Shown: positions 50,776-59,814, counted from the stretch's first letter. The stretch: 64,000 nucleotides of DNA from an uncultured Succinivibrio sp. (GCA_900770725.1 CAAGLL010000013.1:35106-99105); one strand, 5' to 3'. Numbers and translations are program-made. Notes: generated by a model not told the origin, from the letters alone.

Positions 50776-51981
50776 CTAGAGGGTCATCGGGTACTCGCCT
50801 ATGAGCTGGATGAGCCTCAGATCCTCCTCGCTGCCCTCGTCGAGGTAGCCCGAGAGCCCCTCGGCCTCGCGCTCGTAGGCGCGCGCGTGCCTTGCGATCA
50901 TCTGGGAGGAGACCTGCGCGTAGCGCTCGTAGACCGCGCCGCTGATGCGCCCGCGCTCGTTGTCGCCCAAGTACATGTAGTACCTGCCGCGCAGCGCCAT
51001 CGAGATCCCCGACGGAGCCTCCGGCACCGTGCCTGAGGCGTAGCAGTCGGAGAGGAAGGCCCGATCGGCATCCGAGCGCGCCGGATCCTCTCCCACGGCC
51101 TTGGGCGCGGGGTAGGCGAGATCGCCTAGAGGCTTGCCAAAGAGCGCGCGCATGGCCCCATCCCTGTCATAGCGAAGCCTTGCAAGCCTCTCATGCGTCA
51201 GGACGCCCGGAGGGGCGGCCATCATCCCGCCTGCGCGCTCGTAGATGAGCGGCAGAACGATGCCCTGGGAGCACAGCGCCAGGCTGAAGGTGCCATGGTT
51301 TTCGCCGGTGATGCGCGCAAGCCCGCAGTCGCCCTCGATGGTCGTTATGGCAACCGGCGTGCCGTCATTGAGCGCCTTGCGCAGCAAGGCGGCGCGGGAC
51401 TCCTCGGGGCGGAGCATGTAGGAGATGAGCTTCCTGTTCCTGGCATGGAGCGCCGTGGCTATTGAGCGGAGCATCCCCAGGCGCTGGACCTGGGTCACGG
51501 CGCGGTAGGCCTTGTGCTCGAGCGACTGCCAGGTGCGCTCAAGCGAGGGCAGGGGCGACATCTGGAAGTCGCCTAGCAGGTTGCAGGCAAAGGCCGCGGT
51601 GCGCAGGCTCACGATGCCCGCCATGCGCGATGTGAGATCGGGGGATTGGAAGCACTCGCGGGCGCAGCGGTCGAGATCATAGAGGTACTGGGGGTTCCAG
51701 GTCAGCACCACCTTGCCCGTGACCCTTGCGCGCACGCGCTTAATGAAGTCTGCAAGGCTCTGGCTGCCGCGCAGGAAGGCCGGGGCGATGCGCTGGGCGA
51801 AGAGGTAGTTTGGCGAGGGGAGGAAGCGCTCGGGGAGGCGGCCCCAGAGGGCCTGGGCCTCGGAGACGGGTTCAAGCGCGGGCGTGAGCTCCTGCATCAC
51901 CGCGCCGCAGATGATGCAAGGCGGCGCGGTGACGGGGAGCGGGAGCAGCAGCAGCACGCCGCCCTGGGCGGTGGCTGTCAC
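50776..51981 (-). CDS. Uncharacterised 401-residue protein of the purT operon
   Basis: I do not recognise a family. It starts with GTG inside the DUF4250 stop (GTGA overlap), so it is translated with that gene. The N-terminus has a Cys pair (PPCIICGAV, residues 21-29) after a hydrophobic stretch; the rest is soluble, helical and rich in Arg and Leu. Near the middle are TTIEGDCGLARITGENHG and FSLALCSQGIVLPLIYERAGG, which look like beta strands, and YYMYLGDNERGRISGAVYERYA near the end. Codon use matches its neighbours, so it is a real gene. Confidence 0.7.
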   Translation of the reverse strand: MTATAQGGVLLLLPLPVTAPPCIICGAVMQELTPALEPVSEAQALWGRLPERFLPSPNYLFAQRIAPAFLRGSQSLADFIKRVRARVTGKVVLTWNPQYLYDLDRCARECFQSPDLTSRMAGIVSLRTAAFACNLLGDFQMSPLPSLERTWQSLEHKAYRAVTQVQRLGMLRSIATALHARNRKLISYMLRPEESRAALLRKALNDGTPVAITTIEGDCGLARITGENHGTFSLALCSQGIVLPLIYERAGGMMAAPPGVLTHERLARLRYDRDGAMRALFGKPLGDLAYPAPKAVGEDPARSDADRAFLSDCYASGTVPEAPSGISMALRGRYYMYLGDNERGRISGAVYERYAQVSSQMIARHARAYEREAEGLSGYLDEGSEEDLRLIQLIGEYPMTL

Positions 51982-52175
51982 TTGAACTGCCGCTGCGCTT
52001 TGTCGTAGCTGAAGCCCGCCTTCCTGAGGCGCTCTTCAAGCTTCTTAGCGTCGATCTCCTGCGCCGCGCACAGATCCTCGAGCGAGGAGAACTCGTCGCG
52101 CAGCTGCATGTTGACCGCCGAGACCAGGATGTAGGGATCCATGGTCTCGTAGCGCTTGAGCGGGATCATCGCCAT
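51978..52175 (-). CDS. DUF4250 protein
   Basis: A 65-residue protein. The DUF4250 pattern is clear: MDPYILVSAVNMQLRDEFSSLEDLCAAQEID, then LEERLRKAGFSYDKAQRQF. The family has no known function. It begins one base after the purT stop and overlaps the next gene by 4 nt, so it is the middle gene of a tight three-gene operon. A start at the second Met (MDPYIL) is possible. Confidence 0.82.
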   Translation of the reverse strand: MAMIPLKRYETMDPYILVSAVNMQLRDEFSSLEDLCAAQEIDAKKLEERLRKAGFSYDKAQRQFK

Positions 52176-52176
52176 C

Positions 52177-53373
52177 TCACTTCACCTCTTCCTTGAGCGC
52201 CTCGCGCATGCGCTTTGCCTGATCGAGGGCCTCGGACACGGTGGAGGCGCGCGCCAGGCACACGCCCATGCGGCGCTCGCCGTCGACCTCGGGCTTGCCG
52301 AAGATCCTAAGTTGCGAGCAGGGGGCCTGGCGCAGCGCGCCGTCGATGTTCGAGTAGGTGATGTGCGAGCCCTTGCCCTTGACCAGGACCGCGGCCGAGG
52401 CGGACGGCCCGATGAAGGTGATCTCGCCTACGGGCAGGCCGAGCAGCGCGCGCACGTGGAGCGCGAACTCGGAGAGATCCTGGGAGATCATGGTCACCAT
52501 GCCGGTGTCGTGCGGGCGCGGGGAGAGCTCAGAGAAGATCGCCTTGTCGCCGCAGATGAAGAACTCCACCCCGAAGATCCCGTAGCCGCCCAGCGAGGAG
52601 ACCACGGTGGAGGCGATGCGCTTGCACTCGAGCAGCACGTCGGAGGGGAGCTCCTCGGGCTGCCAGCTCTCGTGGTAGTCGCCGTTGACCTGGTGGTGGC
52701 CGATGGGCTTGCAGAAGTGGATGCCGTCGGAGGCGCTCACGGTGAGCAGCGTGATCTCGCGGTCGAAGTGCACGAAGCTCTCGACGATGACGCGGGTCAT
52801 GCCGCCGCGGCCGTGCTCGCAGGCGTAGTTGAAGCACCTCTCGATGTCGTCCTCGCTCCTAAGCACGCTCTGGCCCTTGCCCGAGGAGCTCATGATCGGC
52901 TTCATCACGCAGGGGAAGCCGACCTTCTGGATGTTGGCGCGGACCTCGTCGATGCTCGAGGCGAAGAAATAGGGGGAGGTCGGCAGCTGCAGCGTCTCGG
53001 CGGCGAGCGTCCTGATGGCCTCGCGGTTCATGGTCACGTTCGCGGCGTTGGCGCTGGGCACCACGTGGAAGCCCTCCTTCTCAAGCTCGACGAGCTGGTC
53101 GGTGGCGATGGCCTCGATCTCCGGGATGATGTAGTCAGGGCGCACCTTGAGCACCAGCTCGCGCAGCGCCTTGGGATCGCGCATGTTGATGACCGCCTTC
53201 TTCTGGGCCACCTGCATGGCCGGGGCGTTGTCGTAGCGATCGCAGGCGACTACGGTGATGCCAAGGCGCAGAAGCTCGATGGCGACCTCCTTGCCAAGCT
53301 CGCCGGAACCTAGGAGCAGCGCGGTGGTGCTCTTCCCGCCATAGTCGTTGATAACTTCAGAAGACACGGTCAT
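52177..53373 (-). CDS. purT: Formate-dependent phosphoribosylglycinamide formyltransferase
   Basis: A 398-residue ATP-grasp enzyme that formylates GAR with formate and ATP in purine synthesis, suited to a formate-producing anaerobe. Features: LLLGSGELGKEVAIELLRLG, DRYDNAPAMQVA, EIEAIATDQL, the ATP-binding CVMKPIMSSSGKGQS, GYGIFGVEFFICGD, ELSPRPHDTGMVTMISQ. The ATG at 53373 has AAGGA upstream; the longer frame to 53559 adds residues foreign to PurT. It is first in an operon with DUF4250 and the 401-residue protein. Confidence 0.94.
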   Translation of the reverse strand: MTVSSEVINDYGGKSTTALLLGSGELGKEVAIELLRLGITVVACDRYDNAPAMQVAQKKAVINMRDPKALRELVLKVRPDYIIPEIEAIATDQLVELEKEGFHVVPSANAANVTMNREAIRTLAAETLQLPTSPYFFASSIDEVRANIQKVGFPCVMKPIMSSSGKGQSVLRSEDDIERCFNYACEHGRGGMTRVIVESFVHFDREITLLTVSASDGIHFCKPIGHHQVNGDYHESWQPEELPSDVLLECKRIASTVVSSLGGYGIFGVEFFICGDKAIFSELSPRPHDTGMVTMISQDLSEFALHVRALLGLPVGEITFIGPSASAAVLVKGKGSHITYSNIDGALRQAPCSQLRIFGKPEVDGERRMGVCLARASTVSEALDQAKRMREALKEEVK

Positions 53374-53559
53374 TACCTTCCTTATGCTGTAGAAAACTCT
53401 GGAGACAATGATAGTGCATGAAGCCCCAAATATCGAACCGCGGCAGCCCGTGCCGCACCATTGGGCACCAAGGAGGGAAGCCCAAGTTCCGCCTTTGGGA
53501 GGCGCGTTCCTGAATGGAAGGGCGACTTGGGATAAGCTTTTCAAGCGCACGGAGGTCAC

Positions 53560-55452
53560 ATGGCATACGAGAACGCAGCAATCCTGGTCATAGCGCCCGG
53601 CAGGTCGATATCCAAGACCGCGCGGCGCATCATCGCCGAGAAGGGGCTTGAGGTCGGCGTGGAGACGGCCAACGACGATCTGGCAATTTCAGTGCTGAAG
53701 CGCCACCCCGAGGCCCGCGTCGTGGTCTCCCGCGGCGGCACCTCGAAGTCATTGCGCTCGGTCCCCGGCATCACCGTGGTGGACATCTGCGCCTCGTTCG
53801 CCGACATCGCCTCGGCCGTGCAGAAGCTCATCGACCGCGGCTGCCGCAGGATCTCGGTGGTGAGCCAGGACAACCTCATCGATCCGGGCGTGGTCGAGCT
53901 GCAGGTGGGCGGGGCGTGGATCTCGACCCACCCCTGCGCCAACTCCGAGGAGATAGTGCAGGCGGTGCGCCGCTGCGCCGAGGAGGGCTCAGACGGCATC
54001 GCCGGCTGCTATGTGGCAACCGGGGAGGCCAGGCACCTGGGGATCCCCTCGGAGTTCATCGACGAGAACGAGGCCTCGCTTGCCAAGTACCTCGACGAGG
54101 CGGTGCGCATCGAGGCGGCGACGCGCTCGCGCGACCTCCAGATAGACTACCTGAACTCCGTCATCAACCACATCGGCGAGGGCGTGGCGATCTTCGGGGA
54201 GGACCGCCAGGCGGTGTTTGCCAACGACACCGCAAGGCGCCTTCTTGAAGGCACGCCGCAGGACGGGTGGTACCCGCTGCTTGCAGGAGGGCTCGAGCAC
54301 CCAGACGGCTACTCCCATCCGCTCGCCCTTGGCGGGCGCAGGACCTTGGTGCGCTGCATCAGGCTCGGCGTGCGCGGGGCCACCGGCACCGTGGTGCTCA
54401 TCGAGGAGATCGAGGGCCTGGGCGCCTTCCAGGCGCACGCAGGCGGCAAGGCCGACCGCGCGGGCGCGCGCGGGCGCGGGCTTTACGCCAAGTCCACCTT
54501 CGACGACATCCTCTACAAGTCCAAGAGCATGGAGGCGGCGGTCGAGCTTGCGCGCAAGTACGCCTTCTCCGACTCCACGGTGATGATCTCCGGGGAGAGC
54601 GGCGCGGGCAAGGAGGGTTTTGCCCAGAGCATCCACAACGCCAGCAGCCGCCGGCGCGGCCCCTTCGTCTCGATGAACTGCGCCTCGCTCCCCGAGGGCC
54701 TGGTCGCCTCCGAGCTCTTCGGCTACGCCCGCGGCGCCTTCACCGGCGCCCGGCAGAACGGCAAGAAGGGCCTCTTCGAGATGGCCCAGGACGGGACCAT
54801 CTTCCTAGACGAGGTCTCCGAGCTCCCGCTCGATGTCCAGAGCCAGATGCTGCGCGTCATCCAGGAGCGCGAGGTCATGCGCATCGGCGGCGACAGCGTG
54901 GTCCCGCTCAACATCCGCATCATCTGCGCCTCGAACAAGCCGATCATCGAGCTGTGCCGCCAGGGCAGGTTCCGCTATGACCTCTACTACCGCTTGAACG
55001 TGCTGCGCCTCTCGATCCCGCCATTGCGCGAGCGGCCTGAGGACATCCCGTTCCTCTTTCGCAAGTTCTTCTCGCGCTACTGCTCCGTGCCCGAGTACGC
55101 CGTGGTCCTGGGCGACGGGGTGAGGCGGCTTCTGATGGACTACGGGTGGCCTGGCAACGTGCGCGAGCTTCGCAACATCGCCGAGGCGCTCTCCTTCTAC
55201 GGGCCTGCCATCAGCACGGCAAACCTGCGCGCGCTGCTCTCCCAGGACCTCAAGCCCGGGGCAGGGGAGGGCATGGTGAGCCTTTCGATCCGCGAGGGGG
55301 CGTCGATGAAGGAGGTCGAGGAGGCCTACCTTGCGCGCCTTTGCGAGGAGCACGGCCTCAAGGAAGTGTGCGAGATAACCGGGCTTTCGCGCACCACGCT
55401 CTGGCGCCGCCTGCGCGAGGCGGGCCTGTCCACGCCCCATTCTGGCTCCTGA
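53560..55452 (+). CDS. PrpR-type sigma54-dependent activator
   Basis: A 630-residue enhancer-binding protein. A PrpR_N-like sensor (about 8-185) and a PAS-like segment (about 200-285: IGEGVAIFGEDRQAVFANDTARRLL) precede the AAA+ domain, with Walker A GESGAGKE near 345, GAFTGA at 392-397 (the sigma54 contact loop), Walker B TIFLDEVSELP and arginine-finger region. A Fis-type helix-turn-helix ends it (VCEITGLSRTTLWRRLREAG). GGAGG is 4 nt before the ATG. Its likely target is the TRAP operon downstream, which has a sigma54 promoter. Confidence 0.93.
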   Translation: MAYENAAILVIAPGRSISKTARRIIAEKGLEVGVETANDDLAISVLKRHPEARVVVSRGGTSKSLRSVPGITVVDICASFADIASAVQKLIDRGCRRISVVSQDNLIDPGVVELQVGGAWISTHPCANSEEIVQAVRRCAEEGSDGIAGCYVATGEARHLGIPSEFIDENEASLAKYLDEAVRIEAATRSRDLQIDYLNSVINHIGEGVAIFGEDRQAVFANDTARRLLEGTPQDGWYPLLAGGLEHPDGYSHPLALGGRRTLVRCIRLGVRGATGTVVLIEEIEGLGAFQAHAGGKADRAGARGRGLYAKSTFDDILYKSKSMEAAVELARKYAFSDSTVMISGESGAGKEGFAQSIHNASSRRRGPFVSMNCASLPEGLVASELFGYARGAFTGARQNGKKGLFEMAQDGTIFLDEVSELPLDVQSQMLRVIQEREVMRIGGDSVVPLNIRIICASNKPIIELCRQGRFRYDLYYRLNVLRLSIPPLRERPEDIPFLFRKFFSRYCSVPEYAVVLGDGVRRLLMDYGWPGNVRELRNIAEALSFYGPAISTANLRALLSQDLKPGAGEGMVSLSIREGASMKEVEEAYLARLCEEHGLKEVCEITGLSRTTLWRRLREAGLSTPHSGS

Positions 55453-55539
55453 TGCCCAGAAACTGGGCGGCCTGTCTGACAGGAAGCTTTGGATCCAAGA
55501 CAGCCATAACTGCAAACGTGAACCTTGTCTTGGATTTGC

Positions 55540-55600
55540 GTTTCAATTTGAAAAATACTGAAACACAGGCCTCCCGTGATTTTGTTTCACTCTGAAACAA
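55540..55600. promoter_or_regulatory. Palindromic upstream activator sites
   Basis: TTGTTTCA-CTC-TGAAACAA (55582-55600) is a perfect inverted repeat. Just before it, TTTCAATTTGAAA (55541-55553) is a 13-base palindrome, and GTTTCA (55540-55545) faces TGAAAC (55559-55564). They lie about 70-130 bases before the expected start site, a usual place for enhancer-binding proteins. Confidence 0.6.
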
Positions 55601-55640
55601 TACATTCCCAAAATCCTTGCATGCACCAGCTTTTTGCCTG

Positions 55641-55657
55641 TTGGCACGCTTCGCGCA
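55641..55657 (+). promoter_or_regulatory. Sigma54 promoter of the second TRAP operon
   Basis: TTGGCACG (-24) with GG at 55643-55644, followed 12 bases later by GC at 55655-55656 (-12, GCGCA). The -24 box is perfect; the -12 box keeps the essential GC. The expected start is near 55668, about 95 bases before the dctP ATG. Confidence 0.7.
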
Positions 55658-55763
55658 TCTATGGGCAGGTGTGCCGGGGCGGGCCATCCCATCCAAACCA
55701 TCTCCCTGCACTGGCGCACATGGAAATTAGCAAAAATCAAAAAAGGACATAAGGAAACAGAAC

Positions 55764-56774
55764 ATGAACCGCGTATTCAAGATGATCGCCATGGCCGCCG
55801 CCGTCGCGGCCGCCGCCTGCAGCCTCTCCCCGGCAGCCTCCGCCGCCGACCAAATCGTATTGCGCGTAGGCTACGCCAACAACCCGGGCGAGCCTTTCGA
55901 CCTGGGCTGCCACAAGTGGAAGGAGCTCCTCGAGGAGCGCTCCAAGGGCACCATGAAGATCGAGCTCTATCCATCCTCCCAGCTGGGGTCGAAGGACGAC
56001 GTCATGGACATGATGGTCGCAGGCGAGCCGGTGAGCACCCTCACCGATGGCGCGTTCTTCTATGACCGCGGCGTCAAGGATGTCGGCATCGTCTTCGGGC
56101 CGTTCCTCTTCGACTCGTGGGAGCAGGCCTTCAAGCTCAATGAATCGCCCTGGTACAAGGACCAGATGGACAAGGTCGCCAAGACCGCCCACCTCAAGGT
56201 CATCGCCGCCAACTGGCGCTATGGCGCGCGCCACACCCTGACCACCAAGCCGGTGAACAAGCTTTCAGACTTCAAGGGCCTCAAGATCCGCGTCCCGACC
56301 AACGTCATCCAGGTCAAGGGCTTCGAGGTCCTGGGCGCCACCCCGACCCCGATGGCATTGGGCGACGTCTACACCGCCTTGCAGCAGGGCACCATCGACG
56401 GCGTTGAGAACCCGCTGGCGGTGCTCTACAACGGCAAGTTCCACGAAGTCGCCAAGTACCTGCTCTTAGACGGCCACGTCTACAACGTGACCAACCTCGT
56501 CGTCGGCACCCCGTTCTTCGACTCGCTCACCCCTGAGCAGCAGAAGATGCTGGTCGACACCTGCAAGGAAGCCGGCGAGTACCAGAACAGCCTGCAGGAA
56601 GGCATCGAGGCCGACATCCTCAAGAAGTTCAAGGAAGAGGGCGTGACCGTGGTCGAGCCCAGCCCCGAGTTCAAGAAGGAACTCATCGAGGCCTCCAAGA
56701 AGTTCTACACCCTGCCTGAGTTCAAGGACTGGACCCCGGGCCTCTACGACACCGTCAAGAAGGCCATGCAGTAA
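55764..56774 (+). CDS. TRAP transporter substrate-binding protein (DctP family), system 2
   Basis: A 336-residue periplasmic protein with a signal peptide (about 1-28, cleavage after ASA). It is a close paralogue of the DctP at 32107: NNPGEPFDLGCHKW, LYPSSQLGSKDDV, RHTLTTKPVNKLSDFKGLKIRV with the carboxylate-binding Arg, and ALQQGTIDGVENPLAVLYNGKFHEVAKYL. AAGG lies 10 bases before the ATG. It is the first gene of a sigma54-controlled operon. Confidence 0.93.
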   Translation: MNRVFKMIAMAAAVAAAACSLSPAASAADQIVLRVGYANNPGEPFDLGCHKWKELLEERSKGTMKIELYPSSQLGSKDDVMDMMVAGEPVSTLTDGAFFYDRGVKDVGIVFGPFLFDSWEQAFKLNESPWYKDQMDKVAKTAHLKVIAANWRYGARHTLTTKPVNKLSDFKGLKIRVPTNVIQVKGFEVLGATPTPMALGDVYTALQQGTIDGVENPLAVLYNGKFHEVAKYLLLDGHVYNVTNLVVGTPFFDSLTPEQQKMLVDTCKEAGEYQNSLQEGIEADILKKFKEEGVTVVEPSPEFKKELIEASKKFYTLPEFKDWTPGLYDTVKKAMQ

Positions 56775-56819
56775 TCCTGCAGGTCTCCAACCCCACCTAC
56801 CTTTGATTTAGCTCATAAG

Positions 56820-56841
56820 GCCTCCCGCGAGGGAGGCTTTT
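56820..56841 (+). promoter_or_regulatory. Intercistronic hairpin between dctP and dctQ
   Basis: GCCTCCC (56820-56826), loop GCGA, GGGAGGC (56831-56837), TTTT. It looks like a partial terminator or mRNA 3'-end stabiliser that would keep the binding protein more abundant than the permease. The dctQ ribosome site begins right after it. Confidence 0.7.
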
Positions 56842-56851
56842 AAGGAGAACC

Positions 56852-57379
56852 ATGCCCAAGAAATACCTAAGGGATCTCGACCTCTACATCGCCGCCGCGG
56901 CCTTCGTGGTGATGGTCCTGGTCACGTTCGGGGGCGTCATCATGCGCTACCTGGTGGGCCGCCCGATCATCTGGGCCGAGGAAGTCCAGCTCTGGTGCTT
57001 CCTCTGGATGACCTTCTTCGGGGCGGGCGCCGCCTTCCGCTACGGCTCGCATGTCGCCGTCGAGATCATCGTCGAGAAGCTCCCCAAGAACGCGCAGCGC
57101 GTCGTGACGGTTGTCGACTACGTGATCTGCGTGGCCGTCCTGGCATACCTCGCCTACGTCGGCGTCAACAACGTCAAGCTCATGGTGATGATCCACAAGG
57201 CGACCAACATCCTGCACGTCCCCTACTGGTTCATCAACTCCGCCGTGGTGGTCGGCTGCCTGAGCATGCTCGTCTCGGTCACCATCTCAACCCGCGCCCA
57301 GCTTACAGGCAAGGCCAAGCCCACCGCCGAGGAAGCGGCTGAAGCCGGGTCGAAGCCTTCTGCCGAAGGAGGAAAGTAA
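56852..57379 (+). CDS. TRAP transporter small permease (DctQ family), system 2
   Basis: A 175-residue membrane protein with four segments and the core WAEEVQLWCFLWMTFFGAGAAFRYGSHV, matching the system 1 DctQ. It has a hydrophilic C-terminal tail (KPTAEEAAEAGSKPSAEGGK) not found in system 1. AAGGAG is 6 nt before the ATG. Its stop adjoins the dctM ATG. Confidence 0.92.
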   Translation: MPKKYLRDLDLYIAAAAFVVMVLVTFGGVIMRYLVGRPIIWAEEVQLWCFLWMTFFGAGAAFRYGSHVAVEIIVEKLPKNAQRVVTVVDYVICVAVLAYLAYVGVNNVKLMVMIHKATNILHVPYWFINSAVVVGCLSMLVSVTISTRAQLTGKAKPTAEEAAEAGSKPSAEGGK

Positions 57380-58666
57380 ATGGATTCCGCAATGGCATTG
57401 AGCGCAATACTGCTGCTCGTCATCCTCTTCATGCGCGCGCCGGTCTTCATCGCGATCATGGCCGCCGCCGCCACCTATTTCTGGCTGCATCCTGAGATCA
57501 ACTCGATGGTCTTCGCCCAGCGCGTCATCGCAGGCTCCCAGTCGATGCCGCTCCTGGCCATCCCGTTCTTCGTGTGCTCTGGCGTCTTCATGAACTACAC
57601 GGGCGTCACCAAGCGTATCGTGGACTTCTGCGAGTCGCTCATCGGCAACATCTCAGGCGGCATCGGCCACGTGACCGTGCTCGTCGCCACCTTGATGGGC
57701 GGCCTCTCGGGCTCCAACCTCGCAGACGCTGCGATGGAGGCCAAGATGCTCGTCCCGGAGATGGAGCGCCGCGGCTTCTCCAAGGCCTTCGCCTCGGTGC
57801 TGGTCGCGACCTCGGCCATCATCACCCCGCTCATCCCTCCCGGGATCGCGATGATCATCTACGGATCGATAGCCAACGTCTCCATCGGCAAGCTCTTCGT
57901 CGCGGGCATCGGCCCGGGCGTGATGCTCTGCATCGCGCTGATGCTGCTCGTGGGCGTCATCTCCTACAAGCGCGGCTACAAGAGCCCGGTCAAGGTCGAC
58001 ACCTCGCTAAAGCGTCTGGGCAAGACCTTCCGCGGGGCCTTCCTCCCGCTGTGCCTGCCCGTGGTGATCATCGGCGGCATCCGCATCGGCGCGTTCACCC
58101 CGACCGAGGCCGGCTCGGTCGCGATCATCTACTCGCTGCTCCTGGGCGCCTGCTACAGGGAGATGCGCCTCAAGGACATCATCAAGGGCCTCAAGGAGAC
58201 CGTGCTCACCTCGTCCGCGATCATGCTCATCATTGCGGCGGCCTCGGCCTTCGCCTGGGCGCTCACCCGCGAGAAGATCCCGCAGTACCTCACCTCGCTC
58301 TTCGTCGAGTACCTGAACTCGCCGGTGATCTTCCTGCTGTGCGTCAACGTGTTCCTGCTCATCATCGGCATGTTCATCGAGGGCAACGCCGCGATGATCA
58401 TCCTCGTTCCGCTGCTCGCCCCGCTGGCCAAGCACTTCGGCATCGACGAGATCCAGTTCGCGATGGTCGTGATCTTCAACTTCGCCATCGGCGCGCTGAG
58501 CCCCCCGATGGGAACGCTGATGTTCGTGACGTGCTCCATCACGAAGTGCCCGATGGGCACCTTCATCAAGGAGGCCGTCCCGTTCTACGCGGTGCTCGTC
58601 ATCTGCCTGCTCGCGCTGACCTTCGTGCCGGTGTTCTCAACTGGACTCGTGAACCTCATCTACTGA
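57380..58666 (+). CDS. TRAP transporter large permease (DctM family), system 2
   Basis: A 428-residue membrane protein with about 12 segments, closely similar to the system 1 DctM (FFVCSGVFMNYTGVTKRI, LMGGLSGSNLADAAMEAKML, ITPLIPPGIAMIIYGS, GALSPPMGTLMFVTCSITK). AAGGAGG precedes the ATG, which directly follows the dctQ TAA. The dehydrogenase gene follows after 54 bases. Confidence 0.93.
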   Translation: MDSAMALSAILLLVILFMRAPVFIAIMAAAATYFWLHPEINSMVFAQRVIAGSQSMPLLAIPFFVCSGVFMNYTGVTKRIVDFCESLIGNISGGIGHVTVLVATLMGGLSGSNLADAAMEAKMLVPEMERRGFSKAFASVLVATSAIITPLIPPGIAMIIYGSIANVSIGKLFVAGIGPGVMLCIALMLLVGVISYKRGYKSPVKVDTSLKRLGKTFRGAFLPLCLPVVIIGGIRIGAFTPTEAGSVAIIYSLLLGACYREMRLKDIIKGLKETVLTSSAIMLIIAAASAFAWALTREKIPQYLTSLFVEYLNSPVIFLLCVNVFLLIIGMFIEGNAAMIILVPLLAPLAKHFGIDEIQFAMVVIFNFAIGALSPPMGTLMFVTCSITKCPMGTFIKEAVPFYAVLVICLLALTFVPVFSTGLVNLIY

Positions 58667-58720
58667 TGGATGCAATCAAGAGTTTTTAGACAAATTCAAC
58701 AATCTGAAAGGATGTCTGCA

Positions 58721-59752
58721 ATGAAAACCATACTCATCGAAGAACCCCGCAAGGTGAAGATCATCGAAAACCCGATCCCCGTCCCCAAGGAGGGCGAGGC
58801 GCTCCTGAGGATCCTCCGCGGCGGCATCTGCGGATCGGATCTCGGCACCTACCGCGGCAGCTTCGCCTACGCAAGCTATCCCCGCGTCCCGGGCCACGAG
58901 TTCTCGGCGGAAATAGTCGAACTCAACGGCGACGGCTCCAAGTACGGACTTAAGAAGGGCATGATCGTCACCTGCAACCCCTACTTCAACTGCGGCCACT
59001 GCTACAGCTGCGAGAGGGGCCTGGTGAACTGCTGCGAGCACAATGAGACCTTGGGCGCCCAGCGCGACGGCGTGTTCTCCGAGTACGCGGTGATGCCCTT
59101 TGAGCGCATCTACGACGGCAAGGGCCTCGATCCGGCGCTGCTGGCGGCCATCGAGCCCTTCTGCATCAGCTACCACGGCGCGGTGACCCGCGGCCGCGCC
59201 GGCAAGGGCGACACCGTGCTGGTCATCGGCGCCGGCACCATCGGCACGCTCGCCGCGGTCGCGGCCAAGTCCCAGGGCGCCACGGTCTACATCTCCGACG
59301 TGGCCGAGAAGAAGCTCAACTATGCCGTGAGGAACTTCGGATTGGACGGCGGGATCCTCAACACCGGCGCGGACTTCATCGACCGCTGCTTTGAGATCAC
59401 CAAGGGCAGGGGCTTTGATGTCGCGATCGAGGCTGTCGGCCTGCCCGGAACCTTCCAGAACGCCATCGACGCGGCGGCCTTCGGAGGGCGCGTCGTGCTC
59501 ATCGGCGTGGGCAAGAAGAACCTCGACTTCAACTTCACGCTGCTCCAGAAGAAGGAGCTCAACGTGTTCGGCTCGCGCAATGCGTTGAAGCAGGACTTCC
59601 TGAACCTCATCGACCTCGTCAAGTCCGGCAAGGTCGACATCAGCAAGGCCGTGACCAACACCTACGCGCTCGACGACGCCCCCAGGGCCTTCGACGAGTT
59701 CGACCGCAACGGCGCCGACATGCTGAAGGTGGAGATCGACTTCACCAAGTAA
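58721..59752 (+). CDS. Zinc-type alcohol dehydrogenase (sorbitol dehydrogenase/LgoD-like)
   Basis: A 343-residue medium-chain dehydrogenase. Catalytic zinc ligands: C37 in GGICGSDLGTY, the PGHEFSAE histidine, and the acidic residue in AIEPFCIS. A structural zinc loop with four cysteines follows (CNPYFNCGHCYSCERGLVNCCE region). The NAD motif is GAGTIGTLAA. It resembles E. coli LgoD (YjjN), which oxidises L-galactonate, so a sugar acid or polyol imported by the TRAP system is a likely substrate. I chose the ATG at 58721, with AAAGGA 8 nt upstream. A strong terminator follows. Confidence 0.9.
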   Translation: MKTILIEEPRKVKIIENPIPVPKEGEALLRILRGGICGSDLGTYRGSFAYASYPRVPGHEFSAEIVELNGDGSKYGLKKGMIVTCNPYFNCGHCYSCERGLVNCCEHNETLGAQRDGVFSEYAVMPFERIYDGKGLDPALLAAIEPFCISYHGAVTRGRAGKGDTVLVIGAGTIGTLAAVAAKSQGATVYISDVAEKKLNYAVRNFGLDGGILNTGADFIDRCFEITKGRGFDVAIEAVGLPGTFQNAIDAAAFGGRVVLIGVGKKNLDFNFTLLQKKELNVFGSRNALKQDFLNLIDLVKSGKVDISKAVTNTYALDDAPRAFDEFDRNGADMLKVEIDFTK

Positions 59753-59814
59753 GGCAAGGAAAGGAAAAGCTCCCAGTGCGGCAGTGCCGCCTTGGAGACA
59801 ATCATGAAAAACGC

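Noticed and set aside
52156..53313. A 385-codon frame opposite purT
   Set aside because: Antisense shadow of a clearly recognised purT.
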